Below, one piece after another: positions 24,448 through 36,313 of a DNA stretch of 64,000 nucleotides. The DNA comes from Exophiala sp. HKRS030. Taxonomy: Eukaryota; Ascomycota; Eurotiomycetes; Chaetothyriales; Herpotrichiellaceae. Each line of letters starts with the position of its first letter. Position 1 is the first letter of the stretch. Position numbers and translations under genes: made by a program. Location: the NCBI GenBank assembly GCA_023897205.1, contig JAHWDD010000007.1, positions 3,348,001-3,412,000 of the forward strand, in the 5' to 3' direction. The notes beneath the pieces are model-generated. The model was not told the DNA's origin. It did no database searches and worked only from the letters and a program-made list of their open reading frames with translations.

Positions 24448-25537
24448 GATTGCGATTGTATCCTTGGGAGACGATGATTACTTTTCGAACGATCTTTGAT
24501 GATCGTAGTGCCTACGCAGATGACTGCGCGTCGTGGTCAGATGCGACCTCCGCCCTCTTGGGCCACCCAAACAACCACTCTTTCGCCAGCTGCGCTTATG
24601 ACCAATTTTTCTTCTCGTGATCCAAAACTTCCAGGGATATGACCGTCTCGTCGGCTAGAACGTGAGGACTCGTGCGCGCGATCGATTCGGGATGGTATGG
24701 GTAGGTTGGTGATGAGGGAAGAGGATGAAGTTGTTGTGAGAATGCCAGGTCTGCCTAAAAATTCAAAGCGCAGGAGGTGCCAAGGAATTCCTGTCAACCG
24801 GATGCGGAACAACGTTGTGCCGACGTGTGCTGTGGCGAGTTGTGAGTCAACGTAAACAAATCAGGCTTGAGAGAGCACTCGATCTATTCTTCGCCCAACG
24901 GATCTATTGACAATGCCTTGCTGCCTAGATTGCTCAGGAACCAAGAAGCGTAAGAAAGTTCAGGCTTTTGATGACTACGGTGCATTCCGGCGCAGCAAAC
25001 CTCTGCGAACACGTGAAGAACAGAGTGGAATGCCGCCAGGTTGATTGTTTCAACATAGGTCGGTTTGTAGCACAAAGAACCCATGATTCTAGAAATCACG
25101 GATGCGGCCAGGTTCAGTAAAGAGTTTGTCTAGGGACATGGGATCGGTGATAGCAGGAACGAGTGATATGTAGTTCATTACCGCCACAATAAGTGAATCC
25201 TTAGGCTATCGAGCACGACAGGCATTTTTTGAAGCTGCATACCTATATGTATATTTGATCACATGGAGATCCGGTTCTACATCACGAGAAGATGCCATTC
25301 CAGTGATCTGTCGCATATTGACCGACACGTGCCTGTAACTTCGAGCGAATGGTGCGAATGTACCACCCCGGGCCCCTGAGAGATAGGGGCTTCGAACTTC
25401 TGCTAGATCACGTGTCGTAGAACCACATCAAGCACGTGATTCTGGGAAGAACAAGAACTCGGACGACAACCATAACGCGAATAGTTGACATTAATCCACG
25501 TATACCTGACCTTTACATCTGCAAATGCAACAGAACA
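24448..25537. other. Bidirectional promoter region of RPB1 and SWD1
   Basis: Divergent spacer of about 1.1 kb. No protein-like open frame was recognised. It should contain the two housekeeping promoters; no clear TATA element was identified by eye. Confidence 0.45.
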
Positions 25538-27177
25538 ATGAATCTTGCACTGATAGATCCCTTTCAACTAGCTCAGGACTCTCCTGATGCTCTGACCAAC
25601 GATCTCAGTGAGTTCGCATTCATCTGCCTCTAACTAGTGGCATCAGTTCAGAAATTGACCGCAGTAGGATCTGGCCATGCCACAACTTTAAGATTCAATC
25701 GCAAAGGCGAATATCTGGCATCAGGTAGGGTTGATGGCAAAGTGGTGGTCTGGTGAGTATCTCCTTTGGCATTTATCATACACGATACGGACGAGTGCCG
25801 TGTCTCGAAACACGACTATCGTTCTCGGGGCTAATTTGATCAATCAGGGATATGGAAACATATGGTGTTGGAATGAAACTGCACGGTCATTGGAAGCAGA
25901 TTCAGGGTTTGAGGTATGAGATTTAACGTTGTCGAAAACCACTCAGCTTGGTAATCACTAACATGAATGTTGTAAGCTGGTCGCGCTGTGGAAGATATCT
26001 CTTGTCTTCATCGCAAGACTGTCGAGCTTGCTTGTGGGACCTGAAGACCCAAGAACGAATAAGGATCGTGAAGTTTGAGGCACCAATTTACACGGCAGAA
26101 CTGCATCCCTATAATCGAAACTTATTCGTCGCGTCATTATTCGAGGATCGTCCTCATTTGGTCGACACTACAGATAGTGTTCCAAAGAAGTACATACTGC
26201 CCACAACACCGCTGACGGACGGCGTCTCACGTTCCGATGACAAGCAAGCGACTACTGCGGCAATCTTCTCAACACTGGGAAACCATATCATCACTGGAAC
26301 CTCGAAAGGCTACATCAACATCATTGAAACCGAGTCACGAAAAATCATTCATTCCACCAAAATCTCCACAGGCCTCATTTCCCTTCTTCGATTGACAGCC
26401 AACGGCCGTCAACTCCTGGTCAACAGCACCGATCGTATCATCCGCACCATCAACATTCCTGACCTATCACTCATCACACCTTCGACCGCACCGGCACTGG
26501 AAGCCGCTGGAGAAGATGACCAAACCGATCCAGCCACGCTCGCCGAGAACATCAATCTTTCAGTTGAACACAAATTTCAAGATCTGGTCAATCGCCTTCG
26601 CTGGAATCACTGTGCATTCAGTCATTCATCTGCAACTGGTATTGCCGACTACGTGACAGCATCGACGTATATGAAAAAGGACATCTACATCTGGGAACTA
26701 CGAACGAATTCACTTCTTCGAATCCTCGAAAATCGTGAGGAACCTGCCATCATCGAATGGCATCCTTCTCGACCTCTTCTGGCGTGTACAAGCATCGAGA
26801 CCGGAAGTATTCAGATCTGGGGAATCGAGCCACAGCAGAAATGGTCGGCTCTGGCACCGGATTTCACCGAAGTGACGGAGAACGTCGAATATGTGGAGCG
26901 CGAGGACGAATTTGACACTTACCCACAAGAAGAACATCAAAAGCGTCGATTGGACCGTGAAGATGAAATAATAGATGTCTTGACGATTGAGAAAAAAGTT
27001 GGAGAAGAGGACAGTTTTGTCTTGCCCATGCTGTACAATGTTGAGGACAGTGATGACGATGATCAAGAATTGATCCGCATGGGTGTAGGCACGATGCGGA
27101 AAAAGGACATCAACGAGGGCAAGGAGTATGAAAACGATGCCGACGAGATTGTGAGGAATGCTCGGAAGCGAAAGTAG
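25538..27177 (+). CDS. SWD1: COMPASS complex WD40 subunit Swd1 (RbBP5 orthologue)
   Basis: WD40-repeat subunit of the Set1/COMPASS histone H3K4 methyltransferase, 480 residues, nuclear. Exons are 25538-25607, 25647-25752, 25848-25913 and 25977-27177. The introns are 25608-25646 (only 39 nt, with CTAAC), 25753-25847 and 25914-25976. The protein begins MNLALIDPFQ, followed by WD repeats such as GSGHATTLRFNRKGEYLASGRVDGKVVVWDMET and SWSRCGRYLLSSSQDCRACLWDL (across exons). The family-specific region includes PAIIEWHPSRPLLAC and the acidic tail DSDDDDQELIRMG. The C-terminus is basic (RNARKRK). The summed exon length is divisible by three. The gene is divergent from RPB1, and COMPASS associates with elongating polymerase II, so the pair is functionally related. 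Confidence 0.94.
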
Positions 27178-27513
27178 AGCTCTCGCACCAGCACAGAGAC
27201 CTTGCAGAGAAGATGAACATCCGTCATACCACGACCTGAGCAATATCACCGATAACGATCATGCAACTGGAGCCACGGACTTCACGCCCCTCCGCGAACA
27301 GAAAGAAATGAAGTCATGTCATCAGCGTTTCTGTCACTTCAGCTTCTACATTGGATCCATCACCTGGACTTCCTTCACAAAGCTGCCTATCCAGATCGAT
27401 TTCGAAGTTACCAGCCCAATGACCACTGTGAAAGCCCAACAAGTCGGCTTAAAGAACACAAAAACGCCCTCGGCGACGCATCCTTCCCAACCCAAACCTC
27501 GTATGCCGTGTTT
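27178..27513. other. Convergent spacer
   Basis: Short spacer between SWD1 and the Cys-rich membrane protein gene, holding both 3' UTRs. Nothing else seen. Confidence 0.5.
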
Positions 27514-28595
27514 TCAGCCCTGAAGCTCGGTCCTACTTATTTTCTGTGTCGAATCTGCCTCCACCGGCCGTACCGTACCAGCAGGCAACTGTCGCTCGCC
27601 ATGGTACGTCACATTCGACGATTCCCAACCAGAACTAGGACTTCCAAAGTGACTTCCAGAGGTTGGCTTCTCGGGTAATCCAGTAACCGCAACACCACTG
27701 CCACGAACACGCATCTGCTTCTTCTCCCTGAGAAGCAGAAAAGAAAGTATTCCTATCACAACAAGCAGAGGAATCCCCACACCAAGCCCGGCGCCCAATC
27801 CCGTGGTCAACACCTTGCTGTCCATATCTGACTTGGTGACGAGATCGAGACTAGACTCGCTTGTCGCTGTGGCGGTGGCGGTGGCGGTGATTGTGATCAA
27901 GGTTCCAGAAAAGGCGCTATACACCGTCACCGTCTGTGACGCCACAGGCGCAACAGTCTGCGTCTGGACGTCGCTAACAGCAGCGATAGTGTAACCCGGA
28001 GCAAAGGCCGATCCATTCTGCACGAGCGCCACATCTGCGATCTTGATAAGTTTCACGCCGGGATCCTGGCAGCAAGAAGTGGTGTTTCCGCCGTCGGAAC
28101 AACACCAATTATTCCCGGTGCAGCGATACAAGGTGCTCAGATCGTTGAGGCGATTATTGTCGTCGAGACATCCCTGGAAACATGATCCGTCGGCCCAAGT
28201 CTTGTCGGTGCAGAATCCCGTGTTGAGCGAACTATCCCACTAGAAAGAAGAGAAACAAGAAAGAATGAGCCACATGTACCGTTTCTCCGTTGACTGTGCA
28301 TAGACATATATCTACGCACAAAAAAACCCATAGATAATGAAAATGTGAAAGCAGATTCAGGACTACATACCTTGTAAAAACACAATCCATTCGTCAAACA
28401 GACACCATCCTGATCGCAACAATGGGTCGAAGAGCCGCCGTCGTTGGCAGTGCACGGCTTGTAACCTTGTCTCAGGGTGCCTGTGCCGTCTGGATTGAAA
28501 CACGTGGAGCTCTGAGCCAGGACGAAGACGCGCCAACATGGCGAAAGAACGAGTAAGACAACAGTTGCGACAGTAGGGAGAGGCAGCCATGCCAT
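27514..28595 (-). CDS. Cys-rich single-pass membrane protein (Mid2-like architecture)
   Basis: Predicted type I plasma-membrane or wall-sensor-like protein, 316 residues. Exon 1 is 28595-28371 and exon 2 is 28239-27514; the intron 28240-28370 (GTATGT...CTAG, 131 nt) is the longest clear protein-gene intron here after that of the acetyltransferase. The signal peptide is MAWLPLPTVATVVLLVL. The ectodomain holds regularly spaced cysteines (STHCCDQDGVCL, NNWCCSDGG, TTSCCQDPG) and then a Ser/Thr-rich juxtamembrane region with a TATATATAT run. The membrane segment is GLGAGLGVGIPLLVVIGILSFLLL, followed by the basic stop-transfer REKKQMRVRG. The cytoplasmic tail is short. This layout is common in filamentous ascomycetes. 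A role in wall sensing is inference only. Confidence 0.82.
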
Positions 28596-30184
28596 ATTTT
28601 CTCTTCTCTTCTTTCCTTTCTTAACTATGCTGTCGACTAGTTAGATCAACAAAGCAAGCCGATGAACAGGCTTAGAAAGAAGCATGCATAGGCAATGTAA
28701 CAACAAACACAAGAGATGTGAAAAAGTAGATAGTCCGTAAGTAGGCAAGGACCATTTAGGCCCCGTTGTAGTCCTCACTGTATCTCCTTACAGTATGTAC
28801 TGTACATACACAAATCTCGCCGCGAAGGGCCAAAGGCAATATGTCAAGGATCCGTCCCTGTTGTCCACACGAAACCATATATTATGTATACCAAGGCGAA
28901 GGCGAACGCCTCAAATTAGCCCCCTCAACAAACAAAATAGTAAAAAACGCTCTCTCCGGCCATAGAAACATGATACACCCACTTTCCCCCGTTGTCGACA
29001 TCCAGGATCAAGGCAATGTGCATACCAAACAAAAGCCTAACATTGAGTTGCGATTCACTGATTCGACAGCAACAGAGCCAGCGCGCGGGCGCGAGCGAGC
29101 GAGCAGGTCGTCCGTGGTCGTCCAAGCAAAAGATGGCATTCTGAGTTTTTTTGTCCCGGTCTTAACCTGACGACGACAGGGATGCTGTAACCTTCTCCTT
29201 GTTTCATCTTTCTCATCTTTTCACGCACCTTTCCGAAAACAACTCATACCTACCTACCTAATTCCCTACAGTAGAAACCTTGAGTCTTTGACGCTGTGGC
29301 GCCTCTGACTTGTCTACTGTACGGTACAGTACACTAGTAAGGATCCTCGATCACTATTCATCAACGGCCCTGCTCTGACCGTGGCCGTGGCCGTGGCCAT
29401 TACAGTCTGTATGTATGTATGTATAGCTGAGTGGGTGAGCGGGCGGGCGGCTGGAACACGGCAATGCATGCGAAAAGGCTTCGACGCCAGACGGCGCCTG
29501 GCGTTGGGGCGGGAAGCTTCTGCGCGAAGTTTGATGATTGCGCCGAAACTTTTGTGGTCACTGGGTCACTGGTAAGTGAGGCTCGCATGCGGATGGCTCG
29601 CCTTATTTACAGTACATAGTGTAGAACATGCTTAGTTCGATATTCTATGGGTTTTTAATGTGAAATTTACGATAGCGATGATCGTGCGTGTTGACAAGGC
29701 TGTTGGGCTTGGTGTGGGTAAGACGTTGAGACGTTCGTGGACGTTTCGTCAGTATAGTGTTCCAGATCAGCATGTCAAGACATGCTGGCATTGTATGTAT
29801 AGCACTCGATTGAGATCACCGCAGGTGATATTGCTGGAGTTTAGGATGCGTCGTCCTCGTCGTGATAAGCTAAGACGCTATGCTTGATGTCGGGCGATTT
29901 CCAGACTGTTTCTAGAGACAGTGCTACTCGAAGTGATGACAGGAACGTAGGCTCTATGTGGAATCTGTTGCAGATACGATTGTGGAAATGTGCTTGGGGA
30001 TCTTGGGATTATGGGAATGATGATGGCAAATTCTTAATATATATAACATGTACAGACAGCAGAAGGCTAAGCTTGAATGTGGATGACTGAGAAAACTGCC
30101 AGCGGCGAGCTGGGACAATGACATCCGATGTGACTGACCCATTGGAACTCCTATCACTCTTGAATTAGTATTCCAAAACTCCTG
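28596..30184. other. Long intergenic region
   Basis: About 1.6 kb. It holds simple repeats: GTGGCC units near 29382-29398, GTATGTATGTATG near 29409 and GAGCGAGCGAGCAG near 29092. It also has TACCTACCTACCTAA words near 29248 and the palindromic CTGTACGGTACAGTACA near 29320. Open frames here are short and unrecognised. Confidence 0.5.
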
Positions 30185-31317
30185 TCATATCTTAGTCTCT
30201 TTCGGTTGCTGCAATCTGACACACCCTTCTTGTGTGCAAGTCGCAATTAAAATACCGTCTTTGCTCCAGATTCTCTGGACGACCAAACCTCTACCATCAC
30301 CGGCCCATGGACTCTCCATTTCAGTCAACATCCACTCATCCGCCCTAAATGCACGTGGATTGTGGAAGAAGATGGCGTGGTCGAGCGAAACCATCATTCC
30401 GATCTTGCGATCATCTTTGGCAGCAGCTTTGCCAAATTGTTTGTTCTCTTCGTCCTCCTCGCGTGCGATTTCCTCGAGATACTTGCGCATCTGGTCCTTT
30501 TCCTCTTCGGAGCCCTTGAACCCTTTGATGGTGGCTTCGATGCTCTTGGGGTTGGCGAACCGCATCAGATTGTGTACACGAGCGACTGTGCCGACAAAAT
30601 AGCTGTCCGACATGTAAGCCAATGCGGAGAGATGTGCTTGGTGATTGTCTCCTGGTTGGTTGGCGCGTACACCGTTGGCGATTTCCTGTTCACGTACGTT
30701 CGGCGGACAATCACTGATACGTCCGCGAGCGCGAATCCACTGGCGTAACTTGCGTTCGGATGGGTCTGCATGTCGGGTTGCCCCAGCACGTACACTCTCG
30801 AACGGCCGGTCGTCGACTGCACCGCTGGATTTGAATTGCCAGAAATCGGAATTTCCGTCAAGTTCTGGTGGAGGAGTGATATCGGTGGGTATTCGTGATG
30901 CGTGTTCCACTTTGCTGATTCCACCAGAGCCTTCTTTCATGAATGAGAGAGTTGTGGTGAAGATACACTTTCCCCTTTGTCGGGCCTGCACTGTGCGTGT
31001 GATGAAGCTTTTGCCGTCTCGAACTCGCTCGACATGATAGAGAATGGGGATTTCGGAGTTTCCGGCAAGCACAAAGTAGCAGTGCATACTGTGGACGGTG
31101 AAATCTGGTGGAATGGTGGCTTGAGCGGCGGACAAGCACTGTGCTATGGCAGCACCGCCGAAGATGCCTCGAGCGCCGGGCGGATGCCATAAAGGACGGG
31201 CATTTGTATAGATATCGGGGCCAATGTCTAGCAGTGGTAGGAGAGAGAGGACATTTTCTATGGGAGAGTGGTGGGGAGATTCTTGGGTGGCTTGATCAAA
31301 GTGGCATGGGTAGACAT
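30185..31317 (-). CDS. Acyl-CoA thioesterase II (TesB/Tes1 family; frame broken near start)
   Basis: Hydrolyses acyl-CoAs to free acid and CoA; fungal TesB-type enzymes usually act in peroxisomes. Double hot-dog fold. The body from about residue 30 reads DIGPDIYTNARPLWHPPGARGIFGG (split here), MHCYFVLAGNSEIPILYHVERVRDGKSF, RWIRARGRI-like and LAYMSDSYFVGTV, with SLDHAIFFHNP in the second hot dog. That segment carries the Asp and the nearby Thr/Gln region of the active site. The only suitable ATG, 31317 (MSTHATLIKPPKNLP), is in another frame. A run of four C in the gene (GGGG at plus 31273-31276) is where one extra base joins it to HHSPIENVL. This gives 377 residues and a length divisible by three. 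The C-terminus (KETKI) is not a canonical peroxisomal PTS1. Confidence 0.88.
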
Positions 31318-32059
31318 ATTGAGGACTCGTGGAAGGTGGATGTGAGAAAAGAGTAGAAAGGAGCGATCGATCGAGGTTGCTATGAGTGACGGCCGATCCG
31401 TACGAATGTCATGCAGCAGTTGTTCCTTGACTAGCTGTTCGCCTGGATATAGATAGCAGAGAGGAGCAGGCAGATGTTATAGGAAAAGTAGAAAGATTGC
31501 ACAATGGAGCGCGTCGGAGAAGATGCAAGATTCAGCTGCAGGATGAGGTAGTGGAATTTATTCGGAGGATGAATAATTGGCACGGTTATGTAGAAATGCC
31601 GGCGCAGTTCTCGCAGGATGTCTCATGTCAGAACTTGACTGGGCATGACATGAGATGAGATCTGAGGCTTTCTTCTCTCTTGAGATCCCAAGATGTCCAT
31701 TGAGGCCGAGCCGAGGTTCATGTCACGTGCAGACCAGGCACCCCGGTTGGGGCTCGGGTCCGCGAGCAGCCCCAGGGTGCCCCAGGCAGCCCACGGTAGC
31801 CCCAAAGGTGGCCAATATGAGCCTGGCAACGTAGTCTTTCAGTGGAACCAAAAAAGTATAGAAAGGAGTATCCAAAGTTCATCAGAATGCAAAGCATCGC
31901 GATTCTTTATATTGAATATATCCACCCACAATAGTATAAATCAACATCTTGGCATATGTCACATATCACGTCCTTCACCCAGTAGGTGGCCCAAGACTTT
32001 CCCAAACGCCTCGCTAAACCATACAAACCGACTTTTCTCCATTACAATACATGTTCAAA
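31318..32059. other. Intergenic, no gene supported
   Basis: Upstream region of the thioesterase and 3' flank of the next gene. A GC-rich CAGCCCCAGGGTGCCCCAGG stretch lies near 31769. No gene recognised. Confidence 0.45.
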
Positions 32060-33096
32060 TTATGCATAACGAGATGTCGTGTTGAAATAGGTCGATGGCT
32101 GTGATCCGGTGGAAACGCCTGGGGTTCCAGACCACCCCCCTTCACTTCCCAGACCAGGGGTAGTGGCTGATATGATGGATGAACGCTCTATCTCTTCTCG
32201 CCGTCGTTCTCGAGGATTTTTGAAAGATTCCACGGGAGGGCTTCGATCTCGTGCTAACCGGTGCAAAATGTTGAACTTGCTCGGACTCGACGGCAAACTG
32301 CCAGCGCGGGGTCTCGTTGCTGGAAGCAACTGCGAAAGATCACTTTCTTCTCCTGGTAGGTCGATATGATATGTGCTCGGGGTATGGGTAGCACGGATAG
32401 GTGAGTCGGCAGATTCGCGAGTCAACAGTAGGCGAAGTAATTGGCGACGTTGTGCTTCGTCTTCGGGATGTCGAGATGGTCGGAATGATGAGGCTGATTC
32501 ATGCTATGCATGCTGTACCTGTTGTCCATAGGCAGTAGCTCACTGGTAGACGTTGCATCTCCATAGTTGACATGCGAACCGACGTCCCACCTTTGCACAT
32601 GCTGTCTTCGATTTTTGTCCAATTTTCTGATGGCGCGTAATTTTCGATAGGCAATGTAAGAGAGTAAACCCGTGATTATGGTGGTAACCCCAGACGTAAT
32701 CAGAGGGACAAATATATATGCCCTTGAAGGGAGACTCAAATCCCTGTGAGAGGCGTGGTTTGTGACGGTGACAAAGATACCCAACAAGGAGGAACTGAAC
32801 GAGGGGAGCAGCACGGCGTCGAAAGCGAAAAGTAGACTTCGACTGATGAAGGCTGCCAGGACACTGATGGCGTAGCCTGATATGATCATTGCAGAAGCAA
32901 GGGCAACGACCGCGGCTTTGGAGGGTCTGAGATCATCGTCGTTGGAGGTGGAGGCCATTGCAAACAAAACATAGCCTCCCAATTGTAGCCATGATGCAAC
33001 AAGGGCAACCGCCCGGTAGTAAGATGGTAAAGCGTCTCTTTCGGTATATAAATCGAAGATTGTTTCCTGGAGTCGATTAGAAGAGCGAAACATTCT
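32060..33096 (-). CDS. Four-TM fungal membrane protein, unknown
   Basis: Predicted membrane protein of 328 residues; no function recognised. Exon 1 is 33096-32544 and exon 2 is 32493-32060; the intron 32494-32543 (50 nt, GTGAGC...TCAG) switches frame exactly and joins GDATST to TSSFRPSRHPEDEAQRRQLL. ATG 33096 (MFRSSNRLQETIFDLY) is preferred. The frame stays open further upstream through a Pro-rich, low-complexity stretch that looks like leader. Four hydrophobic helices are YYRAVALVASWLQLGGYVLF, AVVALASAMIISGYAISVLA, LLPSFSSSLLGIFVTV and FVPLITSGVTTIITGLLSYI. A basic juxtamembrane segment (RKLRAIRKLDKNRRQ) and a long Ser/Pro-rich, probably disordered cytoplasmic tail follow. Confidence 0.72.
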
Positions 33097-34858
33097 CTTT
33101 GAGCCGGTGGGATAGGGCGAAATGAGACATTCAGAACGGCAGGAAAGGCAGGTAATCTGCGATAGGATGGACTGGTCAAGATCAAGAGGGTCGGCGACGA
33201 CAACGATGCGGTAAAGGACTTGTAGAGAGCGGACGTAGTGGACAGAGGGATTGATTGCCTGAGAAGGTGGCTGAGTAGGAGGAGGACGAGGCGTTGGGTG
33301 AGTTGATACTTGAGAGGCGGGTAAGACAGTAAGCAGGCTCACGATTGCACAAACAGCACGAGGCGAGCCGTTGGTTGCGTAGCGTAGCGTTGCGTGCAGG
33401 AAGGTAAGTAAGTCAATCAGTATGTGATGAAATGAAAGATTTCACGGCAAACGAAGGTGAGGGACGGTGTGTAAGACGAAAGCTGAAGAGAAAATGGTAC
33501 GGTGCAACATGGTCTGAAGCTGAAAAGATTTGGCAAGGCCAGGCACGGATGAGGTTGATGGCGGTGATCATCTTGACAAAGCCAGAGGCCCACGCAAGCC
33601 TGGCAAACCCACGCAGCGCAGCGCAGGCTCAAGATCAACCGCGCGATCGCAGCACGATTTGAGTACCTAGTAGGTAGTGCCAGGTCTAGTTAGTGTCAGG
33701 TCTAGTTAAGTTAACCGTTTAAGGGACCAGGGCTGCAAGGCGCCGAGACTGCAACGCTGCACTGCGGGTCGGACTTGAGGCTACATGGAGCATTAGTTGA
33801 GTTGAGCCTGCTCCGGAGAGCCTAGGTATGTACTCACGGTACTGTACGGAGTAGAGCCCCTAGAAGTTCGCCTTGGGCCTTGGCACGAGTTGGACGTTTC
33901 CGCTGCCTTCTCCGCCTACTATTAGGGACAAAGTTAGGGACTCTGGGCCACCTGGGCAGGGACCCAACTAGTTAGTTGGTTAATTGTGTAGCCAAAGCGC
34001 CCACTTGGTTTTTAAGCCTTGCGCACGTTCGATGCCCAAGAAAGCCCGATCCCCGGAGGTACCTAACTTAGTAACTAGGGGCTTAAGCGTGCTTAAGCCT
34101 ACCTCACCCATTCTCCGTTGACTCTTGGAACTCAAAGTGTACTCTGTATTTAACGATTACGAGTACGAACTTTGCTGCCATCGACCCAGTCTGATGCATG
34201 CAATTCCTCCTGTTGAGTGCCCATCGCTTCTATCCAGTCCTGGCTTTTATATCGTGGCAGATGTTGGGAGTAAAGGCGAGCAGGTCTTTATTGTAGTGGG
34301 TGGTAAATAATGTACTGTAGCTGACGCGGTGTCTGTGACGGTGACGATGACGCACCGAGCTCGCCGTTGGAGGCTGCAGCCCTAAGTATGGAGCTGTGAG
34401 AGGCCAAGGCTTATTTGGAGCTAATATTAGGTACTTGTGGCATTATTATACGGCGTACGTACGTGGCCGTGGCCCGTGCGGAACAATAGGTTACCCAGGC
34501 CTGAGCGTGGCTGCATACTAACTACCTACTCCTAGGCAGTAAGTATTCAATAACCCCAAGGCTATTGGAATTCAGAAGTCACGAAGCCCTTGGGGTAGAG
34601 GCTACTAAGTACTTAGCAAGTAACAAGCGCCACTTTGTCCAGCAAATCAGGCATGATTCAAGGACCAACTGGGAGGGCTAACTAATTAACTTAGTTACAT
34701 CCCTCAGAAGGACTTGTTCGCTACGGTGCTGTCCAGCTTACCAACTCTTCCGAAATTTCAGTTCCACAGTTTTCATTGTTCAAGCCTCGTACGTACGGAG
34801 TAGATTAGAATTCATCTCTCAGAAAGACAGCAAGCAAACACCAACCTCCCCATTCTTG
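33097..34858. other. Long intergenic region rich in TACCTA/TTAACT words
   Basis: About 1.8 kb without a supported gene. It is dense in short palindromic or near-palindromic words: AGTACCTAGTAGGTAGTG, GTCTAGTTAAGTTAACC, GAGGTACCTAACTTAGTAAC and CTAATTAACTTAGTTAC. The same vocabulary fills 54750-55735 and parts of 1-700 and 58240-58400. Confidence 0.6.
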
Positions 34859-35593
34859 TCATTTGTCCTTGTCCTTGTCTTTGCCGAGCGGAGTCCTATC
34901 CCCGGTTCGTAAACCCTCAAGATACTCAGGATAACTTCCATATACACCCACCCATCTCGCAACCCAAGAAGCAATCCGCAAGATCAAATGTGTCACCGTC
35001 CAGCTGATCCATCCACTATCACCACCACGCACAAACACCGGATAATTATCCCACGTCCAAAATATGGTAAACAGTTGAAGGATGACCACCCACTTCTCGA
35101 CCCAAGCACCCACCAGCGGCCATCCTCTGATGGGCCATGGAAGCTCATATAACCGACTCGGATCCTCCTCTGTCAAGAAGGAATTCAACATGCGGAAAAA
35201 GGCCTCCTTGTCTCCATCCGCCGGCACCGTCCATTCATGCACGACGAGATCGTCGCCATCCTGATCACGGTTATTCTCTTGTTTCGAACCAGGAACTCGC
35301 CGCCACTCGTGCACCGCATACTTGGGCACTGCAATGATGCCATCTTGCGCGGTATATTCCTTTGTGACTGAACCCAGTGTCACGAGAGCTCGGCCTCGCT
35401 GGATCTGTAGATACTCAGTGTGCTTCTCGTGCCAGTGCGGCCCGGACGTCCACTGCGATCCCGGTGGTACCGTAATGGTCACACGGTGTGCTTGCGACAA
35501 GCCATACGTGACTGCTTCCGGTCCGGACCTGTTGAAGATCTTGGTCGTTGTTGTAGTCGTTCTCTTGATTCCCATGGTGATAGGTGAATGCAT
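34859..35593 (-). CDS. Cupin-domain protein
   Basis: Single-exon protein of 244 residues (or 238 if the ATG at 35575 is used). The N-terminal half is a small single-domain cupin. SGPHWHEKHTEYLQIQRGRALV gives the metal-binding HxH...E motif 1, and VPKYAVHEWRR supplies the motif 2 His. The C-terminal half is aromatic and hydrophobic (WVVILQLFTIFWTWDNYPVF, then THLILRIASWVARWVGVYGSYPEY), so it may associate with membranes. The tail is repetitive Lys-Asp (GKDKDKDK). The family includes many secondary-metabolism and stress-associated cupins. Substrate and reaction cannot be read from the sequence. No signal peptide is present. Confidence 0.82.
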   Translation of the reverse strand: MHSPITMGIKRTTTTTTKIFNRSGPEAVTYGLSQAHRVTITVPPGSQWTSGPHWHEKHTEYLQIQRGRALVTLGSVTKEYTAQDGIIAVPKYAVHEWRRVPGSKQENNRDQDGDDLVVHEWTVPADGDKEAFFRMLNSFLTEEDPSRLYELPWPIRGWPLVGAWVEKWVVILQLFTIFWTWDNYPVFVRGGDSGWISWTVTHLILRIASWVARWVGVYGSYPEYLEGLRTGDRTPLGKDKDKDK

Positions 35594-36313
35594 GCAACTT
35601 TTGTGCTATTGTTTCAGTCGCTCTGGGGTTTTTGAGGTCAAGGTTTCAAATATCTCCTTTGAATCAAGCTGGAACCTTTCTCATTGTCGTCCGACAAGTT
35701 TGTACATACATATATCGTGAGTACCTACTAAGAGCGTACTCAGACCCGATGACTAAGGCTTGCCTATATGTGACATTCGACGGAGCGGTTCCGCGTGTGC
35801 TCTTGAAGATGACAAGACATCAATGCGAGATCGCCATTTGCCCTAGACTTAAAAGCTGGACGCCACTCGACAATTGTTACCGAGATAGGTACATGAGTAA
35901 TAACCTGTGCTGGAGCGGAATACTGTACCACTGGATTGGAGGTTTCGCCAACTGCCTGCTACCTCTGCAGGACATTCCCAAGACAGTCTGATAATCTTCA
36001 CAACGAGAATCGCTGGTCCAGGGCGGTCGATGCCGTCATCTTTGCGAGTTTCGCCATGATTTCAAAATGCTACAATAATGGATGGCGACATATCGAGGAG
36101 GGGCTGGATCGCGCATCCACCAGCACTTTGAAGGTTGTGGCCTGGAGACTAACGTCTTGCTTGTAGTGACTAGCAATGCGCAGACGAACAAAATACAGCT
36201 TTCAAGCATATTTGTCCAGCCCTTCCGACTTAGTCTAGGTACTCTTGGAAGGAATACCAAACCTCCTATCAATTCCGGCCCCTAGACTAGTCCCAGCTCA
36301 TTGACTACAAGCT
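35594..36313. other. Intergenic, upstream of the FMN-dehydrogenase relic
   Basis: No part of the missing N-terminal half of the adjacent pseudogene could be recognised here. Open frames are unrecognised. It includes the cupin promoter. Confidence 0.45.

Noticed and set aside
28841..29170. 109-codon plus-strand frame in the 28.6-30.2 kb spacer
   Set aside because: Low-complexity, no similarity, and a composition like the surrounding intergenic DNA.
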